Assembly (NCBI GenBank): GCA_031277855.1
Contig: JAITLO010000031.1
Location: forward strand, 91,417-155,416
Origin: Acidovorax sp.
Lineage (GTDB): Bacteria; Pseudomonadota; Gammaproteobacteria; Burkholderiales; Burkholderiaceae_C
Reading direction: 5' to 3'
DNA length: 64,000 nt
Both the position numbers and the translations under genes were made by a program. A model generated the notes under the pieces. The model searched no databases. It saw only the letters and a list, made by a program, of their open reading frames with translations, and was not told the DNA's origin. Positions 18,764 through 27,534 of the stretch are shown one piece after another; within the stretch, counting starts at the first letter, position 1; the number at the start of each line of letters is the position of its first letter.

Positions 18764-19594
18764 ATGACCGATGCCAACCTCCACCCTCTGGATGCCATGC
18801 TGGCGCTCGCGCCGCGCGCTCCCGGTATGTATGACGGCCACACCCATGCCAGCTACTGGAATATGGTGGGCCCCTATGGCGGTGCCACGGCGGCGCTGCT
18901 GCTGCACAGCATCTTGCAACACCCCAAATGCCTGGGCGAGCCGGTAGCGCTGACGGTGAACTTTGCCGGTCCGGTAGCCGCAGGCCCCTATCGCATTGAG
19001 GCCACGCCGGTGCGTACCAACCGCTCCACCCAGCATTGGACGGTGACGCTGCTGCAGGAAGACGAGCAGGGTGAAACCCAGGTCACCACCACCGCCACGG
19101 CAGTGACGGCCGTGCGGCGCGAGACCTTTAGCATCGACGATGTGCCGCTGCCCCATATGCCCACGCCCGAAAGCTGCGAGCGTTTTGACACCACGGGCGC
19201 CATGGAGTGGCTGCAGCGCTATGACATGCGGGTGGTCACGGGCGCCATTCCCCAGGCCTGGGACGATAGCGCGCACGAGCCTGTTTCGCAGCTGTGGGTG
19301 CGCGACAATCCCCCGCGTGCGCTGGACTTTCCGGCGCTGGCCGCACTGTGCGATGTGTTCTTTCCCCGCGTCTGGCTGCGCCGCGCGCGCCGGGTGCCTG
19401 CGGGCACGGTGTCGCTGACGATTTATTTCCATGCCGACAGCGCGCAGCTGGCGGCGCAGGGTGAGAAGCATTTGCTGGGTCAGGCCGATGCACAGGCTTT
19501 CCGCAATGGTTTCTTTGACCAGAGCGCCCAGATCTGGGACAGCGCAGGCCAGTTGCTGGCCACCTCACACCAAACCGTTTACTACAAAGAATGA
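18764..19594 (+). CDS. Acyl-CoA thioesterase (TesB-like, double hot-dog)
   Basis: The 276 aa protein resembles thioesterase family proteins with two hot-dog folds. The first half contains GPYGGATAALLLHSI and VNFAGPVAAGPY, and the second half contains GTVSLTIYFHADSAQL near the C-terminus. Such enzymes hydrolyse acyl-CoA to free acid and CoA and relieve CoA sequestration. The ATG at 18764 has a CGGAGAC ribosome site; longer in-frame starts overlap the hydrolase gene and are unlikely. Gene order places it in the beta-oxidation series. Confidence 0.82.
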   Translation: MTDANLHPLDAMLALAPRAPGMYDGHTHASYWNMVGPYGGATAALLLHSILQHPKCLGEPVALTVNFAGPVAAGPYRIEATPVRTNRSTQHWTVTLLQEDEQGETQVTTTATAVTAVRRETFSIDDVPLPHMPTPESCERFDTTGAMEWLQRYDMRVVTGAIPQAWDDSAHEPVSQLWVRDNPPRALDFPALAALCDVFFPRVWLRRARRVPAGTVSLTIYFHADSAQLAAQGEKHLLGQADAQAFRNGFFDQSAQIWDSAGQLLATSHQTVYYKE

Positions 19595-19671
19595 AGCAGG
19601 TGCAGCGCATGGCAATTGCGCTGCACGGCTTTTCCCCCGTTGATCTCCTTTCCCCCCAAGGACTTTCCAAT

Positions 19672-20457
19672 ATGAGCGAAACCACGGCCGATATCCTGGT
19701 CCACACCGAAGCCGGTGTGCGCACCATCACCTTCAACCGCGTCGACAAAAAGAACTCCATCACCCAGGCCATGTACAGCGCCATGGCCGATGCGCTCTCC
19801 AGCGCCGCCACCGACGAGGCCGTGCGCGTGGTGGTCTTCCAGGGCGACGCCACGATCTTCAGCGCAGGCAATGACATCGGCGATTTTCTGAGCCGCCAGG
19901 ATGGCCAGGGCCTGCCCCTGGAGTCGCCCACCTTCCGTTTTCTGCACGCCATCGCCAGCTTCCCCAAGCCCATTCTGGCTGCCGTGGCCGGCCCGGCCGT
20001 GGGCATTGGCACCACACTGCTGCTGCATTGCGACCTGGTCTATGCCGGTGACAACGCCGCCTTCTCCATGCCTTTTGTGAACCTGGGTCTGTGCCCGGAG
20101 GCCGCATCCAGCCTGCTGCTGCCGCAGATGCTGGGCTACCACCGCGCCGCCGAGGCCTTGCTGCTGGGCGAGCCCTTCATGGCCGAAGCCGCGCTGGAAG
20201 TGGGCCTGGTCAACCGCGTGCTGCCGCCCACCGAGGTCAATGGCTATGCCCAGGCACAGGCCAAAAAACTGGCAGCCAAGCCGCTGTCGGCACTGGTGGA
20301 AACCAAGCGTTTGATGAAGTCCGGCCAGCAAGGTGCCGTGAAAGCGCAAATGGCCGAAGAAGGCGCCAGCTTTGGCCGCATGCTCACCGCACCCGCCGCC
20401 AAGGAAGCCTTTACCGCGTTCATGGAGAAGCGGAAGCCTGACTTCAGCAAGTGCTGA
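19672..20457 (+). CDS. Enoyl-CoA hydratase/isomerase
   Basis: The 261 aa crotonase-fold protein has the oxyanion-hole segments FQGDATIFSAGNDIGDF and AVAGPAVGIGTTLLLHCDL. The expected glutamate position in the NLGLCPEAASSLLLPQ region is consistent with a hydratase or a delta-isomerase of the PaaG/Eci group. The ATG at 19672 is preceded by AAGGA; an in-frame ATG at 19591 overlaps the thioesterase stop and is less likely. An intergenic palindromic repeat begins 10 nt after the stop. Confidence 0.88.
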   Translation: MSETTADILVHTEAGVRTITFNRVDKKNSITQAMYSAMADALSSAATDEAVRVVVFQGDATIFSAGNDIGDFLSRQDGQGLPLESPTFRFLHAIASFPKPILAAVAGPAVGIGTTLLLHCDLVYAGDNAAFSMPFVNLGLCPEAASSLLLPQMLGYHRAAEALLLGEPFMAEAALEVGLVNRVLPPTEVNGYAQAQAKKLAAKPLSALVETKRLMKSGQQGAVKAQMAEEGASFGRMLTAPAAKEAFTAFMEKRKPDFSKC

Positions 20458-20466
20458 AGTCGGCGA

Positions 20467-20575
20467 CACCCCCCTGAGTCGCCTTCGGCGCCTTCCCCCC
20501 GCTCTTCGCTCGCTGCGCTCGCGGGCAGGGGGACGCTGCCGGCGCTGCGGGGCGACCCTTGCGCGGCAGCTCTGG
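20467..20575 (+). repeat. Intergenic palindromic repeat, copy A
   Basis: It begins CACCCCCCTGAG 10 nt after the enoyl-CoA hydratase TGA and ends in the conserved CCTTGCGCGGCAG region. It contains a GTCGCCTTCGGCG hairpin and a long GCG-rich stem. It is the most diverged of the eight copies in the window. Confidence 0.75.
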
Positions 20576-20631
20576 CGAAAGGGGCGTGGCATGTGCCAGA
20601 GCCTGTTAGGTTTTCAGTGTCCCTGGTCTTT

Positions 20632-20668
20632 CTCCCTCGCCCCTTTGGGGAGAGGGCTGGGGTGAGGG
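20632..20668 (+). repeat. REP-like palindrome
   Basis: It begins CTCCCTCGCCCC, turns at TTT, continues GGGGAGAGGG and ends GGGGTGAGGG, aligning along its length with the 38 bp repeats that bracket the DUF559 gene at 16.1-16.5 kb. Confidence 0.7.
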
Positions 20669-20736
20669 GCTGTCTTGCACGCAGTGTTCAAAAAAGGATG
20701 TGGCAAGAGGACAGTTAACCCCCAGCCTTGGGTGTT

Positions 20737-20772
20737 ACCCCTTCCCCCACCGGGGGAAGGTGGGGATGGGGG
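20737..20772 (+). repeat. Diverged REP-like palindrome
   Basis: ACCCCTTCCCCC and GGGGGAAGG form a hairpin, followed by TGGGGATGGGGG. The plan is that of the unit at 20632-20668 with more changes. Confidence 0.55.
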
Positions 20773-20866
20773 CTGCCTCCACAACGCAGCGCGTACACCA
20801 GAGCCCAAACCGCTTGAAACCGAGGCAGATAGAGCGACGGCTGCTCTGCTTTTATAAGGAATACCC

Positions 20867-21358
20867 ATGACCCCCAAGCCTACGGCAGCGGCCGCGCCGG
20901 TGGTTTTTGAGCCGGAATTCATTGCCGGCATGCGCCAGCTGACCGAGGAGATGATCAGCTTCAACAAGCTGCTGGGCCTGCAACTGGTGTCTGTCACGCC
21001 GGACGAGGCCTGCGCCCGTTTGGTGATGAAGCCCGAGCTGATTGGCCATTTCGCCTACGGACGCATCCATGGCGGGGCCATTAGCGCGGCGCTGGACTCC
21101 ATGGGCGGCGTGGCGGTGATGGCGGCCATTGCGGCCAAGCATATGGATGAGCCGGTGGCCCAGCGCATGCAGCGCTTTGGCCGCCTGGGCACCATTGATT
21201 TGCGCGTGGACTTTCTGCGCCAGGGCATTGGCGAGGCCTTTACCGTGCGCGGCCAGGTGCTGCGCCTGGGCTCGCGTGTGGCGTCCACGCGCATGGAGTT
21301 TCTGGCCGAAGACGGTACGCTGCTGTCTACCGGCGCAGCGGCCTACATCGTGTCGTGA
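20867..21358 (+). CDS. PaaI-family hot-dog thioesterase
   Basis: The 163 aa single hot-dog protein has the conserved segment FAYGRIHGGAISAALDSMGG, where the HGG turn and following Asp form the active site of the PaaI/YigI type, and a second strand region TIDLRVDFLRQG. It probably hydrolyses acyl-CoA or aryl-CoA thioesters. The ATG follows an AAGGA site. Its 3' end overlaps the convergent AraC-family gene by 16 nt. Confidence 0.85.
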   Translation: MTPKPTAAAAPVVFEPEFIAGMRQLTEEMISFNKLLGLQLVSVTPDEACARLVMKPELIGHFAYGRIHGGAISAALDSMGGVAVMAAIAAKHMDEPVAQRMQRFGRLGTIDLRVDFLRQGIGEAFTVRGQVLRLGSRVASTRMEFLAEDGTLLSTGAAAYIVS

Positions 21359-22116
21359 CGGTCCAGCGCTGACGGTGCGCTGCCCGTGATGCGGCGGAAC
21401 ATGGTGGAGAAAGCGCCCGCGCTGTCATAGCCCATTTCCAGGGCCACCGTGCCCACGGCCGCGCCGGCGGCCAGTCTGGCCAGGGCATGGGCCACACAGG
21501 CGCGTTGGCGCCATTGTTGAAAGCTGATGCCGGTCTGCGCCTGGAAATGCCGGCCAAAGCTGCGCAGGCTCAGGTGCAGGCGCTGGGCCCAGTCCTGGGC
21601 GGGCTGGTGAATATCGGGCGCCTGCAAAAAATCCGCACACAGCGCGGCCAGCCTGGGGTCGGCCGGCTGGGGCAGGTGCAAGGGCAGCGTGGGCGCTGCC
21701 GCCACCTCGTGCAGCAGCAGCGTGACCAGGGCGCCGTCGCGCCCTGCTGGGTCGTAGTGCAGCGGCATCTGTACGGCCTCGGCCAGCAGCTGGCGCAGCA
21801 GGGCACTGGCCGCCAGCACCACACAACCGGTGTCGGCGCGTGGCGCCTGGGCGGGCTCTATGTAGAGGCTGCGGGTGGTCACGCCCAGCATGCGCACCTG
21901 GTGGGGTACGGCAGCGGGAATCCAGACCGCCTGCTGCGGCGGTACGGCCCAGGCGCCCTGGGCTGTTTGCACTTGCATCACTCCGGTGGCGCCATACAGC
22001 AGCTGGGCACGCCGGTGCTGGTGCCAGGGCAGCAGCGTGTCGGGGTCATAGCGGGTGCTGAGGGCCAGCACCGTGCGGTCGGTGGTGTCCACCGCGTCCA
22101 GTGGCTGCTTGTGCAT
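21343..22116 (-). CDS. AraC-family transcriptional regulator with N-terminal cupin
   Basis: The 257 aa protein has a cupin-like effector domain (HQHRRAQLLYGATGVMQV, then VPPQQAVWIPAAVPHQV) and a C-terminal AraC DNA-binding domain with two helix-turn-helix units (WAQRLHLSLRSFGRHFQAQTG and VALEMGYDSAGAFSTMFRR). This layout is typical of NimR-like regulators, which often control an adjacent divergent transporter. The TauE/SafE gene is divergent with about 106 nt between the starts, so it is the likely target. Confidence 0.87.
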   Translation of the reverse strand: MHKQPLDAVDTTDRTVLALSTRYDPDTLLPWHQHRRAQLLYGATGVMQVQTAQGAWAVPPQQAVWIPAAVPHQVRMLGVTTRSLYIEPAQAPRADTGCVVLAASALLRQLLAEAVQMPLHYDPAGRDGALVTLLLHEVAAAPTLPLHLPQPADPRLAALCADFLQAPDIHQPAQDWAQRLHLSLRSFGRHFQAQTGISFQQWRQRACVAHALARLAAGAAVGTVALEMGYDSAGAFSTMFRRITGSAPSALDRHDTM

Positions 22117-22222
22117 GGGTTTGTAGATTCTGGCGTTTTAGCAAAAGGTGTTGGCTAGTTTACGCAAACCAGTCAGCCGAGCAGGGCATACGCTTGCAGC
22201 CTTGTCAGGAAAGGATGCAGGC

Positions 22223-23056
22223 ATGGATGCCATGGTGATGGGAATTTACGGGGCGCTGGCGCTGGCCAGCGTGGGGGCCGGTGTGAGCACGGTGCTGTTT
22301 GGCTTTGGCGGCGGCTTTGTGGTGGTGCCGCTGCTCTACCACGCGGTGCGGGTGCTGGGCGGTGAGGGCAGTGCCACGGCCGATGCGGCCATGCAGGTGG
22401 CGGTGGCCACCTCGGCCTGTGTGATGGTGGTGTCTTCGGCCTTGGCCACCAAGCGCCATGCCAAGCGCGGCAATCTGGTGCGCGCGCAGCTGTGGCCCCT
22501 GGCCGGCTGGATTGCGCTGGGCTCGGTGGCCGGAGCCGCCATGGCCATGGCCTTGCCGGGCGCCTGGGTGCGCTGGGCCTTTGTGGTCTATATGGTGGTG
22601 AGCATTGCCGACTGCGTGCTGCGCCCGGGCTTTGTGCACAGCAGCGGCCTGTCTGCCACCGGCCACCAGCCCCCACCGGCCACCACCGCCGCGCTGGGCC
22701 TGGGCATAGGCACGATTGCCGCCGGCTTGGGCGTGGGCGGCAGCGTGATGACCGTGCCCTTGATGCGCCGCCGGGGCCTGAGCATGACGGTGGCCACCGC
22801 CATGGCCAGCCCGCTGACCTTGCCGGTGGGCGTGGCGGGTGCGATTACCTACATGCTAGTGGGCGCACAGCAAGCGCCGGTGCTGCCCGGACCACATTGG
22901 GGCTATGTGGACCTGTGGTCGCTGGGCTTGCTGGTGGTGGGCTCATGGCTGGGCATGCGCTGCGCTTCACCCTGGATTGGCCGCATTCCGGATCGGTTGC
23001 ATGCGCAGATTTATGTGGGCTTGCTGGTCATGGTGCTGCTGGCCATGCTGTGGTGA
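22223..23056 (+). CDS. TauE/SafE-family membrane permease
   Basis: The 277 aa protein has about eight hydrophobic segments. The two family repeats are visible: FGFGGGFVVVPLLYHAVRVL in the first half and GLGVGGSVMTVPLMRRRGLS in the second. TauE/SafE proteins export or import small sulfonates, sulfite and related organic anions. The ATG at 22223 follows AGGAAAGGA; an earlier in-frame start at 22148 lacks one. It is divergent from the AraC gene. The substrate is unknown. Confidence 0.88.
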   Translation: MDAMVMGIYGALALASVGAGVSTVLFGFGGGFVVVPLLYHAVRVLGGEGSATADAAMQVAVATSACVMVVSSALATKRHAKRGNLVRAQLWPLAGWIALGSVAGAAMAMALPGAWVRWAFVVYMVVSIADCVLRPGFVHSSGLSATGHQPPPATTAALGLGIGTIAAGLGVGGSVMTVPLMRRRGLSMTVATAMASPLTLPVGVAGAITYMLVGAQQAPVLPGPHWGYVDLWSLGLLVVGSWLGMRCASPWIGRIPDRLHAQIYVGLLVMVLLAMLW

Positions 23057-23210
23057 TGGCGTCGTCATAGGGGCTCAGACTGTATGTAAAGGCAATACAT
23101 GCAAGTCAAAGTTTCCGATGAATGGTTTGGTTACTGATATTGCGAGATGCGTAAGAAAGCCGGGATTTACCGTGCATAGCATCGAGTTTTTCGCGTAAGG
23201 AGAACTTGAA

Positions 23211-23837
23211 ATGGCTGTGCAAAACCCCTTTTTCGGCAAACGAGACGCCGAGGCTTTCAACACCCGCACCACGGTCGGTAGCAGCACCTTGGGCAGCGGC
23301 AATGGCAACGGTGGCGGTAACGGCTATGGCAGCGCTTCGGGTGCCGGCAGCTCGGCCAGTGCAGCGGTGGGCAGCAGCGCAAGCACCGTGCGCAGCACGG
23401 CCAGCGCAGCCACCGAGTCGGGGGGCAGCAAGCTGACCGTGGGCCCCAACATCAAGCTCAAGGGCGTGGAAATCACCGACTGCGACACCTTGGTGGTGGA
23501 AGGCACGGTGGAAGCCACCATGGACTCCCGCGTGATCCAGATTGCCGAGCAGGGCGCTTTTCGCGGCTCGGCCGAGATCGACATTGCCGAAATCCACGGC
23601 AAGTTCGACGGCAATCTGACGGTGCGCGACAAGCTGGTGATCTTCAGCACCGGCCAGGTCAGCGGCACCATACGCTACGGCAAGATCGTGATCGAGGAAG
23701 GCGGCCAGCTCAGCGGCGACATCCAGGTCGGCACCGGCAAAAGCGCGGCACCAGCCAGCGTGGGCGGCAGCGCACCTCGCAGCGCCAGCAGCCTCTCCAG
23801 CCCTGCGGCCGATCCGGCAGCGCCCCAGTCGGCTTAA
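23211..23837 (+). CDS. Bactofilin (polymer-forming cytoskeletal protein)
   Basis: The 208 aa protein has a bactofilin beta-helix core at about residues 75-180 (KLTVGPNIKLKGVEITDCDT, EGTVEATM, IHGKFDGNLTVRDKL, GTIRYGKIVIEEGGQLSGDI). It is flanked by low-complexity Gly/Ser/Ala tails, with an unusually long Gly-Ser-rich N-terminal tail of about 50 residues. Bactofilins polymerise without nucleotide and help place cell-wall or polar machinery. An AAGGAG site precedes the ATG. The gene stands alone, with a palindromic repeat between it and the convergent thioesterase. Confidence 0.9.
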   Translation: MAVQNPFFGKRDAEAFNTRTTVGSSTLGSGNGNGGGNGYGSASGAGSSASAAVGSSASTVRSTASAATESGGSKLTVGPNIKLKGVEITDCDTLVVEGTVEATMDSRVIQIAEQGAFRGSAEIDIAEIHGKFDGNLTVRDKLVIFSTGQVSGTIRYGKIVIEEGGQLSGDIQVGTGKSAAPASVGGSAPRSASSLSSPAADPAAPQSA

Positions 23838-23920
23838 CAGCCCCGCACCCCGCCTTCCTCCGGAGGGACGGTGCAGACATCCAAGGCAGGGTGCAGCGCT
23901 TCAAACTGGCGCGGCCCATA

Positions 23921-24041
23921 CCAGAGACACCGCGCAAGGGCCGCCCCGCCGCGCTGGTGTCGTCCCCCTGCCCGCGAGCGTAGCGAAGCGAGAGCGGGGG
24001 CGCCGGGCTACGGGGAAGGCGCGCAGCGCCTCAGGGGGGAG
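23921..24041 (-). repeat. Intergenic palindromic repeat, copy B
   Basis: On the minus strand it starts immediately after the TAA of the YciA-like thioesterase (CTCCCCCCTGAGG) and ends GGTGTCTCTGG. It includes the internal GCGCTGCGC hairpin and the conserved CGGCCCTTGCGCGGTGTC end. Confidence 0.8.
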
Positions 24042-24473
24042 TTATTTCCCCGGCAACGGCCTTGGCTGCCCGGTTTCGTCTATGGCCACATAGGTCAGCG
24101 TGGCCTCGGTCACTTTGGCAAAGTGACCCTGGTGCTGCATGCTCTCGGCAAACACTTCCACATTCACCGTCACCGAGGTGCGGCCCACATGCTGCACGCC
24201 GGCGTAAAACGACAGCAGATCGCCCACACGCACCGGCTGCTTGAAGACAAACTCCTTTACCGCCACCGTGGCCGTGCGGCCCCGGGCCAGGCGCGAAGGC
24301 AGCACGGCGCCGGCCAGGTCGACCTGGGCCATGACCCAGCCGCCAAAGATGTCGCCATTGGCATTGCAGTCGCCGGGCATGGGCACGACTTTGAGTACCA
24401 ATTCCTTGTCGGCGGGCAGGGGAGCGCTGGGCAGATCGGGGGAGCGGGGAGGCATGGGGGACAATCCGGTCAC
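24042..24473 (-). CDS. YciA-like acyl-CoA thioesterase
   Basis: The 143 aa hot-dog protein has the YciA/BACH signature MPGDCNANGDIFGGWVMAQVDLAG with the active-site Asn/Asp region, then VAVKEFVFKQPVRVGD and FAKVTEATLTYVAID. It hydrolyses acyl-CoA thioesters of broad chain length. It is divergent from the ABC transporter gene with a gap of only 26 nt, and the stop codon abuts a palindromic repeat. Confidence 0.9.
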   Translation of the reverse strand: MTGLSPMPPRSPDLPSAPLPADKELVLKVVPMPGDCNANGDIFGGWVMAQVDLAGAVLPSRLARGRTATVAVKEFVFKQPVRVGDLLSFYAGVQHVGRTSVTVNVEVFAESMQHQGHFAKVTEATLTYVAIDETGQPRPLPGK

Positions 24474-24499
24474 TAAATAACAGCCCCAAATTGTCTCCT

Positions 24500-26350
24500 A
24501 TGCGTCGCAGCGGCGAGTCCTCACCCCCTTATCCCACAGCATCCGGCGTGGCTAATCCCAATGGCTGGCAGACCCTGGGCCGCCTGCTTCCCTATCTGTG
24601 GGAATACAAATGGCGGGTCTTGGCGGCCCTGTTGTTCATGGTGGGGGCCAAGCTGGCCAATGTGGGCGTGCCGGTGCTGCTGAAGAACCTGGTGGACGCG
24701 CTGACGCTCAAGCCCGGCGACCCGGCTGCCGTGCTGGTGGTGCCAGCCGGCCTGCTGCTGGCCTATGGCTTGCTGCGGCTATGCACCTCGCTGTTTTCGG
24801 AACTGCGCGAGCTGGTGTTTGCCAAGGCCACGCAGGGCGCGGCGCGCAGCATTGCGCTGGCCACTTTCGAGCATTTGCATGCCTTGAGCATGCGTTTCCA
24901 TCTGGAGCGCCAGACCGGGGGCATGACGCGTGACATCGAGCGCGGCGTCAAGGGCGTGGAGTCGCTGATCTCGTACTCGCTCTACAGCATTGTCCCCACG
25001 CTGATCGAGGTGACGCTGGTGCTGGGCATTCTGGCTGTGCAGTTCGACCCCTGGTTTGCCGGCATCACCGCCGTGGCCCTGGCCATCTACATCACCTTCA
25101 CCGTGAAGGTGACGGAATGGCGCACCCAGTTTCGCCGCGCGGCCAACCAGCATGACTCGGCGGCCCACACCCAGGCCGTGGACTCGCTGATCAATTACGA
25201 GACCGTCAAATACTTCAACAACGAGGCCTTTGAGGCCAGCCGCTACAACGAGAACCTAGAGCGCTTGCGCCTGGTGCGCTTGAAAAGCCAGAGCACCTTG
25301 ACACTGCTCAACAGCGGCCAGCAGCTCATCATTGCCGCTGCCCTGGTCGCCATTATGTGGCGTGCCACCCAGGGTGTGGTGGCGGGGCAGCTCACGCTGG
25401 GCGATCTGGTGATGATCAATGCCTTCATGATTCAGCTCTACATCCCGCTGAACTTTCTGGGCGTGCTCTACCGCGAGATCAAGCAAAGCCTGGTGGACCT
25501 GGATCGGATGTTCACCTTGATGGACAAGGAACGTGAAGTAGCAGACGCCCCGGGCGCTGCCGCGTTGCAATTGGTGGGCGAGCCTGCCGTGCGTTTTGCG
25601 GGCGTGTCGTTTGCCTATGACCCGGCGCGGCCCATTTTGCAGGACGTGAGCTTTGACATTCCCGCTGGCAAAACCGTGGCTGTGGTGGGCCCCTCGGGAT
25701 CGGGCAAGAGCACGCTGGCCAGGCTGCTGTTCCGCTTCTACGATATCCAAAGCGGCTCCATCACCTTGGATGGGCAGGACCTGCGCGCCGTGACCCAGGA
25801 CAGTCTGCGCCGGGCGATTGGCATCGTTCCGCAGGACACGGTGCTGTTCAACGACACGGTGGAATACAACATTGCCTACGGCCGCCCCGGTGCCAGCCAT
25901 GACGAGGTGGTGGCCGTGGCCAGGGCTGCGCGCATCCACGACTTCATTGCCGCCACGCCGCAAGGCTATGCCACGCGCGTGGGCGAGCGCGGGCTCAAGC
26001 TTTCCGGCGGTGAAAAACAGCGCGTGGCCATTGCACGCACCTTGCTGAAAAACCCACCGGTGCTGATTTTTGACGAAGCCACCTCGGCCCTGGACAGCGC
26101 CAATGAACGGGCCATCCAGGCCGAGCTGGCCCAGGTGGCGCGCAACAAGACCACGCTCTTGATTGCCCACCGCCTCTCCACTGTGGTCGATGCCCACGAG
26201 ATTCTGGTGATGGAATCCGGCCGCATTCTGGAACGTGGCCGCCATGCCGAGTTGCTGGCCCAGGGCGGCCGCTATGCCCAGATGTGGGCGCTGCAGCAAA
26301 GCGGCGAAGCCATGGACCGTGAAGATGAGGTGGCAGTGCTGAAAGCATAA
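24500..26350 (+). CDS. Atm1/HMT1-type ABC transporter, fused permease-ATPase
   Basis: The product is 616 aa. Six membrane helices occupy about the first 300 residues, with the Atm1-family pattern VKYFNNEAFEASRYNENLE. The ATPase follows with Walker [10 protein letters not shown] near residue 400, signature LSGGEKQR and Walker B VLIFDEATSALD. Atm1-like exporters carry glutathione conjugates or metal-thiol complexes and act as homodimers in the inner membrane. A TTG at 24491 is a possible alternative start. The substrate is inferred from family only. Confidence 0.9.
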   Translation: MRRSGESSPPYPTASGVANPNGWQTLGRLLPYLWEYKWRVLAALLFMVGAKLANVGVPVLLKNLVDALTLKPGDPAAVLVVPAGLLLAYGLLRLCTSLFSELRELVFAKATQGAARSIALATFEHLHALSMRFHLERQTGGMTRDIERGVKGVESLISYSLYSIVPTLIEVTLVLGILAVQFDPWFAGITAVALAIYITFTVKVTEWRTQFRRAANQHDSAAHTQAVDSLINYETVKYFNNEAFEASRYNENLERLRLVRLKSQSTLTLLNSGQQLIIAAALVAIMWRATQGVVAGQLTLGDLVMINAFMIQLYIPLNFLGVLYREIKQSLVDLDRMFTLMDKEREVADAPGAAALQLVGEPAVRFAGVSFAYDPARPILQDVSFDIPAGKTVAVVGPSGSGKSTLARLLFRFYDIQSGSITLDGQDLRAVTQDSLRRAIGIVPQDTVLFNDTVEYNIAYGRPGASHDEVVAVARAARIHDFIAATPQGYATRVGERGLKLSGGEKQRVAIARTLLKNPPVLIFDEATSALDSANERAIQAELAQVARNKTTLLIAHRLSTVVDAHEILVMESGRILERGRHAELLAQGGRYAQMWALQQSGEAMDREDEVAVLKA

Positions 26351-26423
26351 GCACAGCACAATGCGGTTGATGGAATGCGCTAGGGTAGCGGCTGTGTATC
26401 CCGCCATGCCTCGAAAGACTTTG

Positions 26424-27395
26424 ATGACCACCGCTCCCGCCACCACTCCTGCTGTTCGCCCCGTGTTGCTGATCAACACCGTGATGGCAGATTTCCATCT
26501 GCAGCAAATCTCCCGGCAACTGCCCACGCTGGAGCTGGTCTATGCCCCCGAAGCGGCCGCGGCCCAGGCCGCCATGCGCCAGCACGCTGCCCGCGTGCAG
26601 GTGGTGCTGACCATTGGCTCCATCGGCCTGAGCGCGACCGAGATGGACCAGCTGCCTGCGCTGCGCCTGGTCTGCGCCCTGGGCGCAGGCTATGAAAAAG
26701 TAGACGTGGCCCATGCCCGTGCGCGTGGCATTGCCACGGGCAACGGTGCAGGCACCAACGACAGCTGTGTGGCCGACCATACGTTGGCCCTGGTGCTGGC
26801 CAGCGTGCGCCAGCTGAAACACTATGACCAGCAGCTGCGGGCCGGCGTATGGCGCACCGCGCTGCCATTGCCTGCCGGCATCACCGGCAAGCGCCTGGGC
26901 GTGCTGGGCCTGGGCACCATAGGCCGCAAGATTGCGCTGCGAGCCCAGGCGTTCGAGATGGAAGTGGGCTACCACAACCGCAGCCCCAAGGCCGACGCAC
27001 CCTGGGCATATTTCGACAGTCTGCTGGCCCTGGCCGACTGGGCCGATGTGTTGGTGGTGGCCACGCCTGGTGGTGCGGCCACCCAGCATCTGGTGAATGC
27101 CCAGGTGCTGCAGGCCCTGGGCCCGCAAGGCCTGGTGGTGAATATTGCGCGCGGCAGCGTGATCGACACCGCAGCCTTGGCAGCGGCATTGCGCAGCGGC
27201 GCATTGGGTGCGGCCGCGCTGGATGTGTATGAGAGCGAGCCATTGCCGCCGCAGGAGCTGCTGGACCTGCCCAATGTGCTGCTGACACCCCATGTGGCAG
27301 GCTGGTCGCCCACCTCGGTGCAGGCCACGGTGGATCGCTTTGTGGCCAATGTGCAGGCCCATCTGCAGGGCCAGCCCCTGGTGTCAGCGGTCTGA
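26424..27395 (+). CDS. D-2-hydroxyacid dehydrogenase
   Basis: The NAD(P)-dependent enzyme of about 323 aa has the Rossmann loop GLGTIGRKIA. Catalytic residues are visible as Arg in VVNIARGSVIDTAAL, Glu in VYESEPLPPQEL and His in LTPHVAGWSP. This is the glyoxylate/hydroxypyruvate reductase-like group, which interconverts 2-keto and D-2-hydroxy acids. The start is uncertain, with ATGs at 26361, 26406 and 26424 in frame; the last gives the usual family length. It follows the ABC gene in the same direction. Confidence 0.88.
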   Translation: MTTAPATTPAVRPVLLINTVMADFHLQQISRQLPTLELVYAPEAAAAQAAMRQHAARVQVVLTIGSIGLSATEMDQLPALRLVCALGAGYEKVDVAHARARGIATGNGAGTNDSCVADHTLALVLASVRQLKHYDQQLRAGVWRTALPLPAGITGKRLGVLGLGTIGRKIALRAQAFEMEVGYHNRSPKADAPWAYFDSLLALADWADVLVVATPGGAATQHLVNAQVLQALGPQGLVVNIARGSVIDTAALAAALRSGALGAAALDVYESEPLPPQELLDLPNVLLTPHVAGWSPTSVQATVDRFVANVQAHLQGQPLVSAV

Positions 27396-27534
27396 CGCTG
27401 TCCGTGCAGGCACTGTACGCCAAGTGCCGTGGCGTGCAGTAGCAGAGCAGAGGCTTGGCAGCGGAGGTACAAGCCATGTAGCAAGAAGGTAGAAATGCGC
27501 TAGTCTTGGACATCACTGGTCACTCCGTCGCCGC

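Larger units (their letters stand above)
20458..20866. other. 409 bp gene-free stretch with stacked repeats
   Basis: The interval holds palindromic repeat copy A (20467-20575), two REP-like units of the DUF559-flank type (20632-20668 and 20737-20772) and a short leader before the thioesterase ATG at 20867. No credible coding frame was found. Confidence 0.7.
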
